The position numbers and the translations under genes are program-made. From an uncultured Veillonella sp. (GTDB taxonomy: Bacteria > Bacillota > Negativicutes > Veillonellales > Veillonellaceae), in contig URZS01000080.1 in NCBI GenBank assembly GCA_900552445.1, positions 1-5,813 of the forward strand: a stretch of 5,813 nt of DNA. Direction: 5' to 3'. Below, one piece after another: positions 1 to 5,791 of this stretch. Position 1 is the stretch's first letter. Every line of letters starts with the position of its first letter. A model generated the notes under the pieces. It was not told where the DNA came from and did no database searches. It was given only the letters and a program-made list of their open reading frames with translations.

Positions 1-27
1 TTTCCCTACACGACGCTCTTCCGATCT
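1..27 (+). other. Illumina TruSeq adapter (P5/read-1 arm), not biological
   Basis: These 27 bases match the 3' part of the Illumina TruSeq universal adapter and end in the CGCTCTTCCGATCT core. The final T at 27 is the T-overhang used in ligation. The sequence that follows reads straight into the middle of a cdaA gene. This is library-construction sequence left on the end of the read or contig and should be trimmed. It explains why cdaA has no start codon in the window. Confidence 0.98.
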
Positions 28-734
28 GAGCCGTTGCTCTTTTAAAAGGTATCGTGTTCTTAGCAATAATAAATATGATCAGTCATCTCTTTAATCTATA
101 TGTTATTAACTGGATTTTGCAACAAAGTATGACTGTACTTCTCTTTGCGTTACCAGTCGTTTTCCAACCTGAATTGCGCCGTGCTCTTGAGCAACTTGGT
201 CGTGGTCGTATTTTCAGTAAGGCTCAAAATGTAAACGAAGAGGAAATGGATATGGCCATCAATGAAGTGATGGCAGCGGCACGTGTTATGTCCCGTGAAC
301 ATACGGGGGCACTCATCGTGTTTGAACGCGAAGTAGGTCTTAATGACTTCATAGATACAGGGATTCTGATGGATGCCGTATTGAGTCGTGAATTGATTAA
401 AAATATATTCGTACCGAGCACACCGCTTCATGATGGGGCTCTTATCATTCGCGATGGTCGCATTCGTGCAGCTGGATGCTTGTTACCGCTTACTGAAGAC
501 CGTACATTGAGTACTGAACTAGGTACACGTCACCGTGCAGCTATCGGTTTGTCTGAACAAACTGATGCAGTAGTTATCGTTGTTAGTGAGGAAACAGGTA
601 CGATTTCTTATGCCTATGGCGGTCATATTTATCGCCATTTACCAGAGGATCAAATTAAGGAGGCTTTACGCACCTTTATGGAACGCCCTCGTCAAACCAT
701 TACTAGTATGTGGAAATGGAGGGCAAACAAATGA
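28..734 (+). CDS. cdaA: Diadenylate cyclase CdaA, 5'-partial (N-terminus cut by adapter)
   Basis: Membrane-bound enzyme that condenses two ATP into the second messenger c-di-AMP. The reading frame is open right up to the adapter, and the first whole codons (from 30) encode AVALLKGIV, which lines up with about residue 37 of B. subtilis CdaA as I remember it. The GTG at 54 is therefore an internal valine, not a start. About 234 residues remain of the usual ~273. The first transmembrane helix is missing. The next two hydrophobic segments (about nt 33-105 and 105-165) are present, followed by the family signature FQPELRRALEQLGRG (about nt 162-206). The catalytic DisA_N domain carries the DGA motif at 432-440, in PLHDGA, and the RHR motif at 528-536, in GTRHRAA. 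Both are intact, so the catalytic domain looks functional. The C-terminus ends in WKWRANK, like the WYWR tail of B. subtilis CdaA. It overlaps cdaR by four bases. Confidence 0.96.
718..734 (+). promoter_or_regulatory. cdaR ribosome binding site and ATGA start/stop overlap
   Basis: GGAGGG at 718-723 lies 7 nt before the ATG at 731. The ATG overlaps the cdaA stop TGA (732-734) as ATGA. This decides the cdaR start: the in-frame GTG at 710 is upstream of and partly read through this Shine-Dalgarno and would add only seven polar residues. A second ATG at 734 is in frame directly after the first. The arrangement is typical of translational coupling of cdaR to cdaA, keeping the cyclase and its regulator in proportion. 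Confidence 0.8.
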
Positions 735-1651
735 TGATTCATCTGAAACGAAACTGGCCTGCTAAGCTATTATCCTTACTAGCGGCTATCGTCATGTGGT
801 TCTTTATCATGCGAGATCAGAACCCTGTGATGGAGGTAACCTATACTGTGCCTGTACAGGTGCAAAACCTCAACTCTGGCTATATCGTAGAGGATGCACC
901 AGATACAGTACGTATTGTATTGACTGGCCCTCGTGATACGATTATTTCTATGAAGTCAGATAATCTTCGCGCTTATATTGATGCGTCCGGTGTAAAACCA
1001 GGTCAAAACAATGTGACTATTGGCTTTACGCCTCCTGCAGGTATGAGTCTTGTGGAAATAAAACCAGATAGTATCACTATTAATGTTGACGAGTATGCGG
1101 AAAGGAAGGTTTCTGTTGAAACAGTTCCAATCGGCAAATTCTCTGATGAGATCGCTTTAAAATCAGTAACAATTGTACCGAAAGAGGTAACTGTTTCTGG
1201 ACGTAAACAATTAGTTAATGCAGTGAGCAAGGTTGTGATGAAAGTCAATGTTGCAGGACAAACTAAGAACTTTAGTGCTGTAAGTAATTTAGAGGCTTGG
1301 GATACAGCTGGCAATGTACTAGATGTACATATCAGTCCAAATCAAGGTCAAGTACAATATGAGCTTAATTTGTTACGTAAGGACAAAGCTATTTCTATTG
1401 CGGTTCCTACCGTGGGGACAGTAGCGGACGGTTATGAAATCAAATCTATTTCTACTACGCCTGTACAGGTAACTGTTACGGGCCGAGAGGAAATGATAGA
1501 CTCTGTGTCTGAAATTCAAACGGAACCGATTGATGTGTCTGGTGCTACTGCAAGTATTCAAGGATCTTACAATTTAGTATTACCTAGTGGTATCAATAGT
1601 AAATCTTCTACGGTACAAGTTAAGATAGAAATTCAAAAGAAAGCTACTTAA
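731..1651 (+). CDS. cdaR: CdaA regulatory protein CdaR (YbbR-domain protein)
   Basis: Membrane-anchored, extracytoplasmic regulator of the diadenylate cyclase CdaA; in B. subtilis and relatives CdaR interacts with CdaA and modulates c-di-AMP output. From the ATG at 731 the protein has 306 residues. A short positively charged N-terminus (KRNWPAK) precedes one hydrophobic helix at about residues 11-26 (LLSLLAAIVMWFFI), predicting an N-in topology with the rest outside. Three YbbR-type beta-rich repeats follow, at about 33-120, 123-210 and 217-302. Each carries a version of the V-x-V-x-(V/L)-x-G-x-x-(x)-x-(I/V) signature: VRIVLTG (60-66), VTVSGRKQLV (153-162) and VTVTGREEMI (247-256). Some family members carry more repeats; three is within the usual range. 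The gene immediately follows cdaA with a 4-nt overlap and ends 83 bp before an intrinsic terminator, so cdaA-cdaR looks like the end of a transcription unit. The start choice is explained under the ribosome binding site. Confidence 0.93.
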   Translation: MMIHLKRNWPAKLLSLLAAIVMWFFIMRDQNPVMEVTYTVPVQVQNLNSGYIVEDAPDTVRIVLTGPRDTIISMKSDNLRAYIDASGVKPGQNNVTIGFTPPAGMSLVEIKPDSITINVDEYAERKVSVETVPIGKFSDEIALKSVTIVPKEVTVSGRKQLVNAVSKVVMKVNVAGQTKNFSAVSNLEAWDTAGNVLDVHISPNQGQVQYELNLLRKDKAISIAVPTVGTVADGYEIKSISTTPVQVTVTGREEMIDSVSEIQTEPIDVSGATASIQGSYNLVLPSGINSKSSTVQVKIEIQKKAT

Positions 1652-1733
1652 TGTGAGCTTTAAAAGAATGCTATTTAATGCATCGCTAAATGTTGTAGAA
1701 GAAGAACTTTCACAATCATTACAATCAGATGGT

Positions 1734-1780
1734 AAAGGTCCTAATGGAGTATTATTTACATGCTCTGTTAGGACCTTTTT
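1734..1780 (+). terminator. Rho-independent terminator after cdaR
   Basis: A perfect 11-bp stem (AAAGGTCCTAA at 1734-1744 with TTAGGACCTTT at 1768-1778) can be extended by two G-U wobbles and a GAG/CTC triplet (1747-1749 with 1763-1765), leaving a 13-nt loop. The 3' arm runs into TTTTT (1776-1780). The arrangement fits a + strand intrinsic terminator closing the cdaA-cdaR unit. Its strength suggests that the downstream FAD-enzyme gene is transcribed largely from its own promoter. Confidence 0.88.
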
Positions 1781-1792
1781 ATTAATCCTATA

Positions 1793-1819
1793 TTAGCATT
1801 TATAGTAGTGTTGTATAAT
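1793..1819 (+). promoter_or_regulatory. Possible promoter for the FAD-enzyme gene
   Basis: A perfect TATAAT lies at 1814-1819, 34 bp after the terminator and about 100 bp before the next start codon, where a promoter is needed. The best -35 I can find is TTAGCA at 1793-1798, four of six matches to TTGACA but only 15 bp from the -10. The -10 is convincing and the -35 weak. If used, transcription would begin near 1826 and leave a leader of roughly 94 nt. The rest of the 268-bp gap (1652-1733 and 1820-1919) holds no gene I can support. Confidence 0.4.
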
Positions 1820-1842
1820 AAAGATGTATAACCATTTTCTTG

Positions 1843-1869
1843 TAGGTCAGTTGTTAGGAATTTAGGTCA
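1843..1869. repeat. TAGGTCA direct repeat, 20-bp period
   Basis: The heptamer TAGGTCA occurs at 1843-1849 and again at 1863-1869, exactly 20 bp apart start to start, about two turns of the helix. Both copies lie between the candidate promoter and the FAD-enzyme start. Same-face spacing is what a regulator binding to direct repeats would need, but seven bases twice in an AT-rich gap can also arise by chance. No known regulator consensus was recognised. Confidence 0.35.
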
Positions 1870-1919
1870 AATAATAAAGATTTTAGCTAACCCTAAATGG
1901 GAGCTTACATAGGAAAGAT

Positions 1920-3518
1920 ATGATTAGAATAATAAACCTCCGCGTGGCTGTTACGGTCAAGTCGGATATAAAGGATATTGTAGAAAAGAAATATCCCCAA
2001 TTGCGAGGCGCTATTGAAACGATTCACGTTGTACGACGTGCCGTAGACGCTCGTAAAAAACCAAATATTGTCTTTGTATATACTCTATTTGTTGAGGTTC
2101 ATAACGAAGCTCAAATTATGAAAAAACTGGGCAAACAAAAGGATGTATCTGTATTTACAGCAGAAGATCCAGAGCCTATCGTTTATGGGAATGTGCCATT
2201 AGCACATCGTCCCGTAGTTATGGGCTTTGGGCCAGCAGGTATGTTAGCCGCATTTTACCTTGCCCGTGAAGGTTACCGTCCTATCGTCTTTGAGCGCGGT
2301 CAAGATGTAGATACACGTAGCGAAGACGTAGAAACATTCTGGAAAGAGGGCATCTTTAAACCTGAGTCCAACGTTCAATTCGGTGAGGGTGGTGCAGGTA
2401 CCTTCTCGGACGGTAAATTGACGACTCGCGTTACCCATCCTAGATTGCACGAAATCTCCAAATACTTTGTTGAATTTGGTGCGCCTGAAGAAATTTTATA
2501 TAAACATAAACCTCACGTAGGTACCGATAAATTGCGTACCATGGTAAAAGCAATGCGCGAGCGCATCATCGAATGGGGCGGTGAAGTTCGGTTCGGTGCA
2601 AAGATTACAGATTTATTTATCGAAAATGACCGCATCGTAGGTGTTGAAGTTAATGGTAGTGAGCGCATTGATACCACAGTTGTCTTATCTGGTGTAGGAC
2701 ATAGTGCACGTGATACGTATGAAATGCTACATAAACGAAATGTAGAAATGACGGCAAAACCATTTGCCATCGGTGTTCGTATCGAACATGATCAAGCTAT
2801 AATCGATGAGTCCCAATATGGTGTAGAACCATCAAGCTTGGGCCTTGGTGCCGCAGAATATTCTCTTGTATACCACGATAAAGAAACAGGACGTACAGCG
2901 TATAGCTTCTGTATGTGCCCAGGTGGTCAAGTTGTAGCATCGGCGTCCGAAAATGGCGGCGTTGTCGTAAATGGCATGAGTTTGTATGCTCGTGATAGCG
3001 GTGTTGCGAATAGTGCTATCGTAGTTAATGTAGGTCCCGAGGACTTTGGAACGCACCCACTTGATGGGGTAGCTTTCCAACGGGAATGGGAACGCAAGGC
3101 GTACGAGCTGGGCGGTTCTAACTTCCATGCGCCAGCGCAAACAGTAGGTCAATTTTTGGGACTTTCATCGGCACCTAGCGTACAAGACAGCACCTATAGC
3201 TATGAACCGGGCGTAGTGAACTGCGATTTACACGATTGCTTACCGCCATTCGTTACATCCGTATTAGAACGGGCGTTGCCGTATTGGGGCCGTCGCATTC
3301 GTGGATTCGATGATCCTGCGGTATGCATGACGGGCGTTGAAACTCGTACCTCTGCACCACTTCGTATGGGGCGCAACGAAGAGCGTGTTTCTCCAACTGT
3401 AGGTGGATTCTATCCGATGGGCGAGGGTGCTGGCTACGCTGGTGGCATCATGAGCGCCGCCCTCGATGGGGCAGAAACGGCCATTTTATGCATGGCAAAA
3501 TACGCAAAACCAAACTAG
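1920..3518 (+). CDS. FAD-dependent oxidoreductase-like protein (COG2509-type), substrate unknown
   Basis: A 532-residue flavoprotein, probably cytoplasmic: no signal peptide or membrane helix is visible. Residues 1-90 form a separate N-terminal alpha/beta domain starting MIRIINLRV, the usual beginning of this family. A Rossmann FAD-binding motif follows at 100-107 (VMGFGPAG), with an acidic residue at the end of the second strand (FERG, 124-127) placed to bind the adenosine ribose. Other family hallmarks are GGAGTFSDGKL (157-167), the cysteine pair in CMCPGG (331-336), GVETRTSAP (472-480) and the glycine-rich YPMGEGAGYAGGIMSAALDG near the C-terminus (498-517), which closes over the flavin. 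The length is normal for the family and there is no frameshift. The start at 1920 is supported by AGGAAAG at 1911-1917, though the spacing is short. The family is widely annotated only as an FAD-dependent dehydrogenase or NAD(P)/FAD-dependent oxidoreductase, and no reaction is established as far as I know. Here it sits between cdaR and glmM, after a terminator. A link to cell-wall sugar or c-di-AMP metabolism is only an inference from position. Confidence 0.88.
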   Translation: MIRIINLRVAVTVKSDIKDIVEKKYPQLRGAIETIHVVRRAVDARKKPNIVFVYTLFVEVHNEAQIMKKLGKQKDVSVFTAEDPEPIVYGNVPLAHRPVVMGFGPAGMLAAFYLAREGYRPIVFERGQDVDTRSEDVETFWKEGIFKPESNVQFGEGGAGTFSDGKLTTRVTHPRLHEISKYFVEFGAPEEILYKHKPHVGTDKLRTMVKAMRERIIEWGGEVRFGAKITDLFIENDRIVGVEVNGSERIDTTVVLSGVGHSARDTYEMLHKRNVEMTAKPFAIGVRIEHDQAIIDESQYGVEPSSLGLGAAEYSLVYHDKETGRTAYSFCMCPGGQVVASASENGGVVVNGMSLYARDSGVANSAIVVNVGPEDFGTHPLDGVAFQREWERKAYELGGSNFHAPAQTVGQFLGLSSAPSVQDSTYSYEPGVVNCDLHDCLPPFVTSVLERALPYWGRRIRGFDDPAVCMTGVETRTSAPLRMGRNEERVSPTVGGFYPMGEGAGYAGGIMSAALDGAETAILCMAKYAKPN

Positions 3519-3604
3519 TTGGTAATATATTGTGAAGTGAACTACAGTATAGGTTCATATTGATACCGTAATATAGTTGTATCTGTGTAGTATCTATATA
3601 TGTG

Positions 3605-3629
3605 GTGTATATAATGTGATATAATACAC
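3605..3629 (+). promoter_or_regulatory. Tandem TATAAT promoters of glmM within a dyad
   Basis: Two perfect TATAAT boxes lie 10 bp apart at 3610-3615 and 3620-3625. The second is preceded by TG one base upstream (TGATATAAT, 3617-3625), an extended -10, which fits the lack of a convincing -35 hexamer. Start sites would fall near 3622 and 3632, giving glmM a leader of roughly 50-60 nt. Both boxes sit inside an interrupted inverted repeat, GTGTAT (3605-3610) and ATACAC (3624-3629) with 13 bases between, which could be an operator. The rest of the 166-bp gap is AT-rich, with no terminator after the FAD-enzyme gene, so read-through into glmM is also possible. Confidence 0.55.
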
Positions 3630-3645
3630 AACAGTGAATATATGA

Positions 3646-3668
3646 GGACTTGTGATGTACACAAATCC
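3646..3668 (+). promoter_or_regulatory. Hairpin or operator palindrome in the glmM leader
   Basis: GGA-C-TTGTG (3646-3654) pairs with CACAA-A-TCC (3660-3668) around a 5-base loop ATGTA: eight base pairs interrupted by one C/A mismatch. The element ends four bases before the strong ribosome binding site GAGGAGG (3672-3678), which is 6 nt from the glmM ATG. It is not followed by a T run, so it is not a terminator. It could be a DNA operator just downstream of the promoter or an RNA hairpin protecting or tuning the 5' end. The TTGTG/CACAA arms slightly recall redox-repressor (Rex) sites, but the total length of the core is too short for that consensus. Confidence 0.4.
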
Positions 3669-3684
3669 CTAGAGGAGGATAATT

Positions 3685-5040
3685 ATGGCTCGTTTATTTG
3701 GTACAGATGGTGTACGTGGTGTTGTTAATGAATTTTTAACACCTGAATTAGCCTATCATTTAGGTCGCGCAGCGGCTACGTATTTTGGTAAGGAAAAGGA
3801 ACATCCTACGTTCTTAATCGGTCGCGATACGCGTATTTCTGGCTCTATGCTTGAAAGCGCATTGGCAGCAGGCATCTGCTCTGTAGGCGGTAATGTGGTT
3901 ATTGCAGGCGTTGTACCAACTCCAGCGGTAGCATACCTAGTGCGTCAACAAGGTTTTGATGCGGGCGCAGTTATTTCTGCATCTCACAATCCATATCCAG
4001 ATAATGGCATTAAATTCTTCGATGGCAATGGTTACAAATTACCAGATGAAGTAGAAGATCAATTGGAAGAGTATGTTCGTCAAAGTGCAGATAATAAATT
4101 GCCACGCCCTACAGGTGACGGCATCGGCAAAATAGAGCATAACAGCAACTTAGCTCATTTCTATGCTCACTTTGTACGTCACACAATCGATACATCCTTG
4201 GAAGGGATGACAATCGTTTATGATGGTGCCAATGGTGCTGCTTCTAGTGTAGGCCCTGAAATTTTGGCAGGTCTTGGTGCTAACGTTATCAATATTAACG
4301 TAAATCCAGATGGCTTGAATATCAACCATCACTGTGGTTCTACGCACATCGAAGGCTTGCAAGTAGCTGTACAACAACATAATGCAGACCTTGGTATCGC
4401 TAATGATGGCGATGCGGACCGTTGCTTATTGGTTGACGAAAAAGGTCAAGTCCTCGATGGTGACCAAATCATGTTGTTATGCGCTCTTAAATTGAAAGAA
4501 GAGGGCAAACTCAAAGATGATACTGTAGTTGGTACTGTTATGAGTAATATCGGCTTCCACAAAGCCGCTAAAGAATTAGGCATGAAAACCTATGCTACTG
4601 CCGTTGGTGACCGTTATGTATTGGAATATATGCGTGAACACAATCTCTCTGTTGGCGGTGAGCAATCTGGTCATGTAATCTTCTTGGATCACAATACAAC
4701 TGGTGACGGTATGTTGACAGCTGTACAAGTAGCGGCTCTTATGAAAGAGAAAAACAAACCACTTTCTGAGTTGGCTGGCATTATGACAAAATATCCTCAA
4801 GTTCTTATCAACGTTCGTGTTGCTACAAAAACAGGTTGGGAAGATAACGATATTATTAAAGCAGCCATCGTAACAGCAGAAGGTGAACTTGGTGCAGAAG
4901 GTCGCGTTCTAGTACGTGCATCTGGTACAGAACCACTCATTCGCGTAATGGCAGAAGGTCCTAACCAAGAAGAACTACAAGCACTATGCCAAGAAATTGC
5001 CGATATTATCGGTAGAGAACAAGGGTTGGCGGAAAAGTAG
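3685..5040 (+). CDS. glmM: Phosphoglucosamine mutase GlmM
   Basis: Cytoplasmic enzyme that interconverts glucosamine-6-phosphate and glucosamine-1-phosphate, the step before GlmU in UDP-GlcNAc synthesis for peptidoglycan. Its 451 residues match the usual ~450. All four alpha-D-phosphohexomutase domains are visible: the N-terminal GTDGVRG loop (6-12); the phosphoserine loop ISASHNP (97-103), with Ser100 as the catalytic phosphoserine; the metal loop DGDADR (241-246), with Asp241, 243 and 245 as Mg2+ ligands; the sugar-binding GEQSGH (325-330); and the C-terminal phosphate-binding RASGTEPLIRVMAE (411-424). GEQSGH and the length distinguish it from phosphomannomutase or phosphoglucomutase. The start is fixed by GAGGAGG at 3672-3678, 6 nt upstream. 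In several Bacillota GlmM also binds CdaA and inhibits c-di-AMP synthesis, which explains its usual place right after cdaA-cdaR; here it is separated from them by the FAD-enzyme gene. No glmS-type riboswitch is visible in the leader. The racemase gene follows 9 nt after the stop codon. Confidence 0.98.
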   Translation: MARLFGTDGVRGVVNEFLTPELAYHLGRAAATYFGKEKEHPTFLIGRDTRISGSMLESALAAGICSVGGNVVIAGVVPTPAVAYLVRQQGFDAGAVISASHNPYPDNGIKFFDGNGYKLPDEVEDQLEEYVRQSADNKLPRPTGDGIGKIEHNSNLAHFYAHFVRHTIDTSLEGMTIVYDGANGAASSVGPEILAGLGANVININVNPDGLNINHHCGSTHIEGLQVAVQQHNADLGIANDGDADRCLLVDEKGQVLDGDQIMLLCALKLKEEGKLKDDTVVGTVMSNIGFHKAAKELGMKTYATAVGDRYVLEYMREHNLSVGGEQSGHVIFLDHNTTGDGMLTAVQVAALMKEKNKPLSELAGIMTKYPQVLINVRVATKTGWEDNDIIKAAIVTAEGELGAEGRVLVRASGTEPLIRVMAEGPNQEELQALCQEIADIIGREQGLAEK

Positions 5041-5049
5041 GGTGTCATT

Positions 5050-5745
5050 ATGAAAACAATAGGTTTAATTGGGGGAATGAGCTGGGAAAGTACGATTACG
5101 TATTACCAAGTTTTGAATGAAACTATTAAGCAAGTTTTGGGCGGTTTACATTCGGCAAAATGTATTTTATATAGCGTTGATTTTGAAGAAATAGAAAAGT
5201 GCCAGGCAAATGGCGATTGGAATAGAAGTGCTGAAATTTTATCCGATGCGGCTCAATCTCTTGAAAAGGCCGGTGCTGATTATATTGTTATATGCACGAA
5301 TACAATGCATAAAGTTGCGGATGAAATAGAAAAACATATTCACATCCCTCTTCTTCATATTGCGGAAATGACTGCAGTAGAGTTAGAAAAATCAGGTATT
5401 ACAAAGGTAGGTCTACTCGGTACCAAGTACACGATGCAACAAGATTTTTATAAATGTATCTTGGAAAATCGGGGGATTCATGTTGTTATCCCTAACGAAG
5501 ATCAAGTTGAACTTGTAAATGATATTATATACAATGAATTGTGTTTAGGTGTTATTTCTAATGAATCTAAACAACAATACTTAGATATTATTGGTGATTT
5601 GGTAAAATCTGGTGTACAAGGTGTTATTTTAGGCTGTACTGAAATCGGACTACTTGTTAAACAGGATGATACGGATATACCATTATTTGATACTACATTG
5701 ATACATGCAAAAAATGCGGCGTTGATTTCTATTGATAGAGCATAA
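5050..5745 (+). CDS. Aspartate/glutamate racemase family protein (YgeA-like)
   Basis: A 231-residue cytoplasmic, PLP-independent amino-acid racemase that very likely interconverts L- and D-aspartate and/or glutamate. It begins MKTIGLIGGMSWEST, nearly identical to the start of E. coli YgeA as I recall it, and the two proteins are the same length. The first active-site loop is CTNTMH (82-87) and the second GCTEIGLL (195-202), with Cys196 as one catalytic residue. In the aligned position where many aspartate racemases have the first cysteine (CNT), this protein has Thr83 (TNT), as in E. coli; see findings. The start at 5050 is 9 nt after glmM, preceded by a modest AGGGTG (5039-5044), and is the natural first residue of the family. 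It is distinct from MurI glutamate racemase. Codon use differs from glmM: three arginines use AGA, CGG and AGA with no CGT or CGC, and seven isoleucines use ATA, against one ATA in glmM. It may supply D-amino acids for the cell wall or serve amino-acid use; context does not decide. Confidence 0.9.
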   Translation: MKTIGLIGGMSWESTITYYQVLNETIKQVLGGLHSAKCILYSVDFEEIEKCQANGDWNRSAEILSDAAQSLEKAGADYIVICTNTMHKVADEIEKHIHIPLLHIAEMTAVELEKSGITKVGLLGTKYTMQQDFYKCILENRGIHVVIPNEDQVELVNDIIYNELCLGVISNESKQQYLDIIGDLVKSGVQGVILGCTEIGLLVKQDDTDIPLFDTTLIHAKNAALISIDRA

Positions 5746-5791
5746 TATAGTTAGGTTTTATTTTTGTATAAGTAATATAACCCTCTATTAG
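5746..5791. other. Short AT-rich tail, no recognisable feature
   Basis: Forty-six bases follow the racemase stop. There is a faint GGTTTTAT/ATATAACC dyad (about 5754-5782), but it is imperfect, AT-rich, widely looped and not followed by a T run, so I do not call a terminator. The natural sequence is interrupted here by the adapter. Confidence 0.6.

Noticed and set aside
710..730. GTG at 710 as an alternative cdaR start
   Set aside because: It would place the GGAGGG Shine-Dalgarno inside the coding region and lacks one of its own; the ATG at 731 has ideal spacing and the classic ATGA overlap.
1653..1796. Small open frame (GTG at 1653 or ATG at 1668) after cdaR, about 42-47 codons
   Set aside because: It has no good ribosome binding site, runs straight through the intrinsic terminator stem, and its product resembles nothing I know. 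The length is within chance for this gap.
1003..3152. Several minus-strand open frames opposite cdaR and the flavoprotein gene
   Set aside because: They are shadows of well-supported + strand genes, have no family-like sequence and no ribosome binding sites that I could see.
3538..3557. Bulged dyad TGAACTA / TAGGTTCA just after the flavoprotein gene, as a terminator
   Set aside because: The stem is short, has a bulge and no T run follows. It is probably chance in AT-rich DNA.
3650..3664. TTGTG-ATGTA-CACAA as a Rex or CRP/FNR binding site
   Set aside because: The arm spacing and total length do not fit the TTGTGAA-N4-TTCACAA or TGTGA-N6-TCACA consensus. It is kept only as a generic palindrome.
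3519..3684. glmS-type or other riboswitch in the glmM leader
   Set aside because: The predicted leader is only about 50-60 nt, too short for a glmS ribozyme or most riboswitches, and none of the conserved cores is recognisable.
5754..5782. Terminator after the racemase
   Set aside because: The pairing GGTTTTAT/ATATAACC is imperfect, AT-rich and widely looped, and there is no T tract before the adapter begins.
28..5791. Mobile element, CRISPR, tRNA/rRNA or defence system
   Set aside because: No repeats arrays, transposase-like or phage-like proteins, or RNA gene signatures are visible on either strand.
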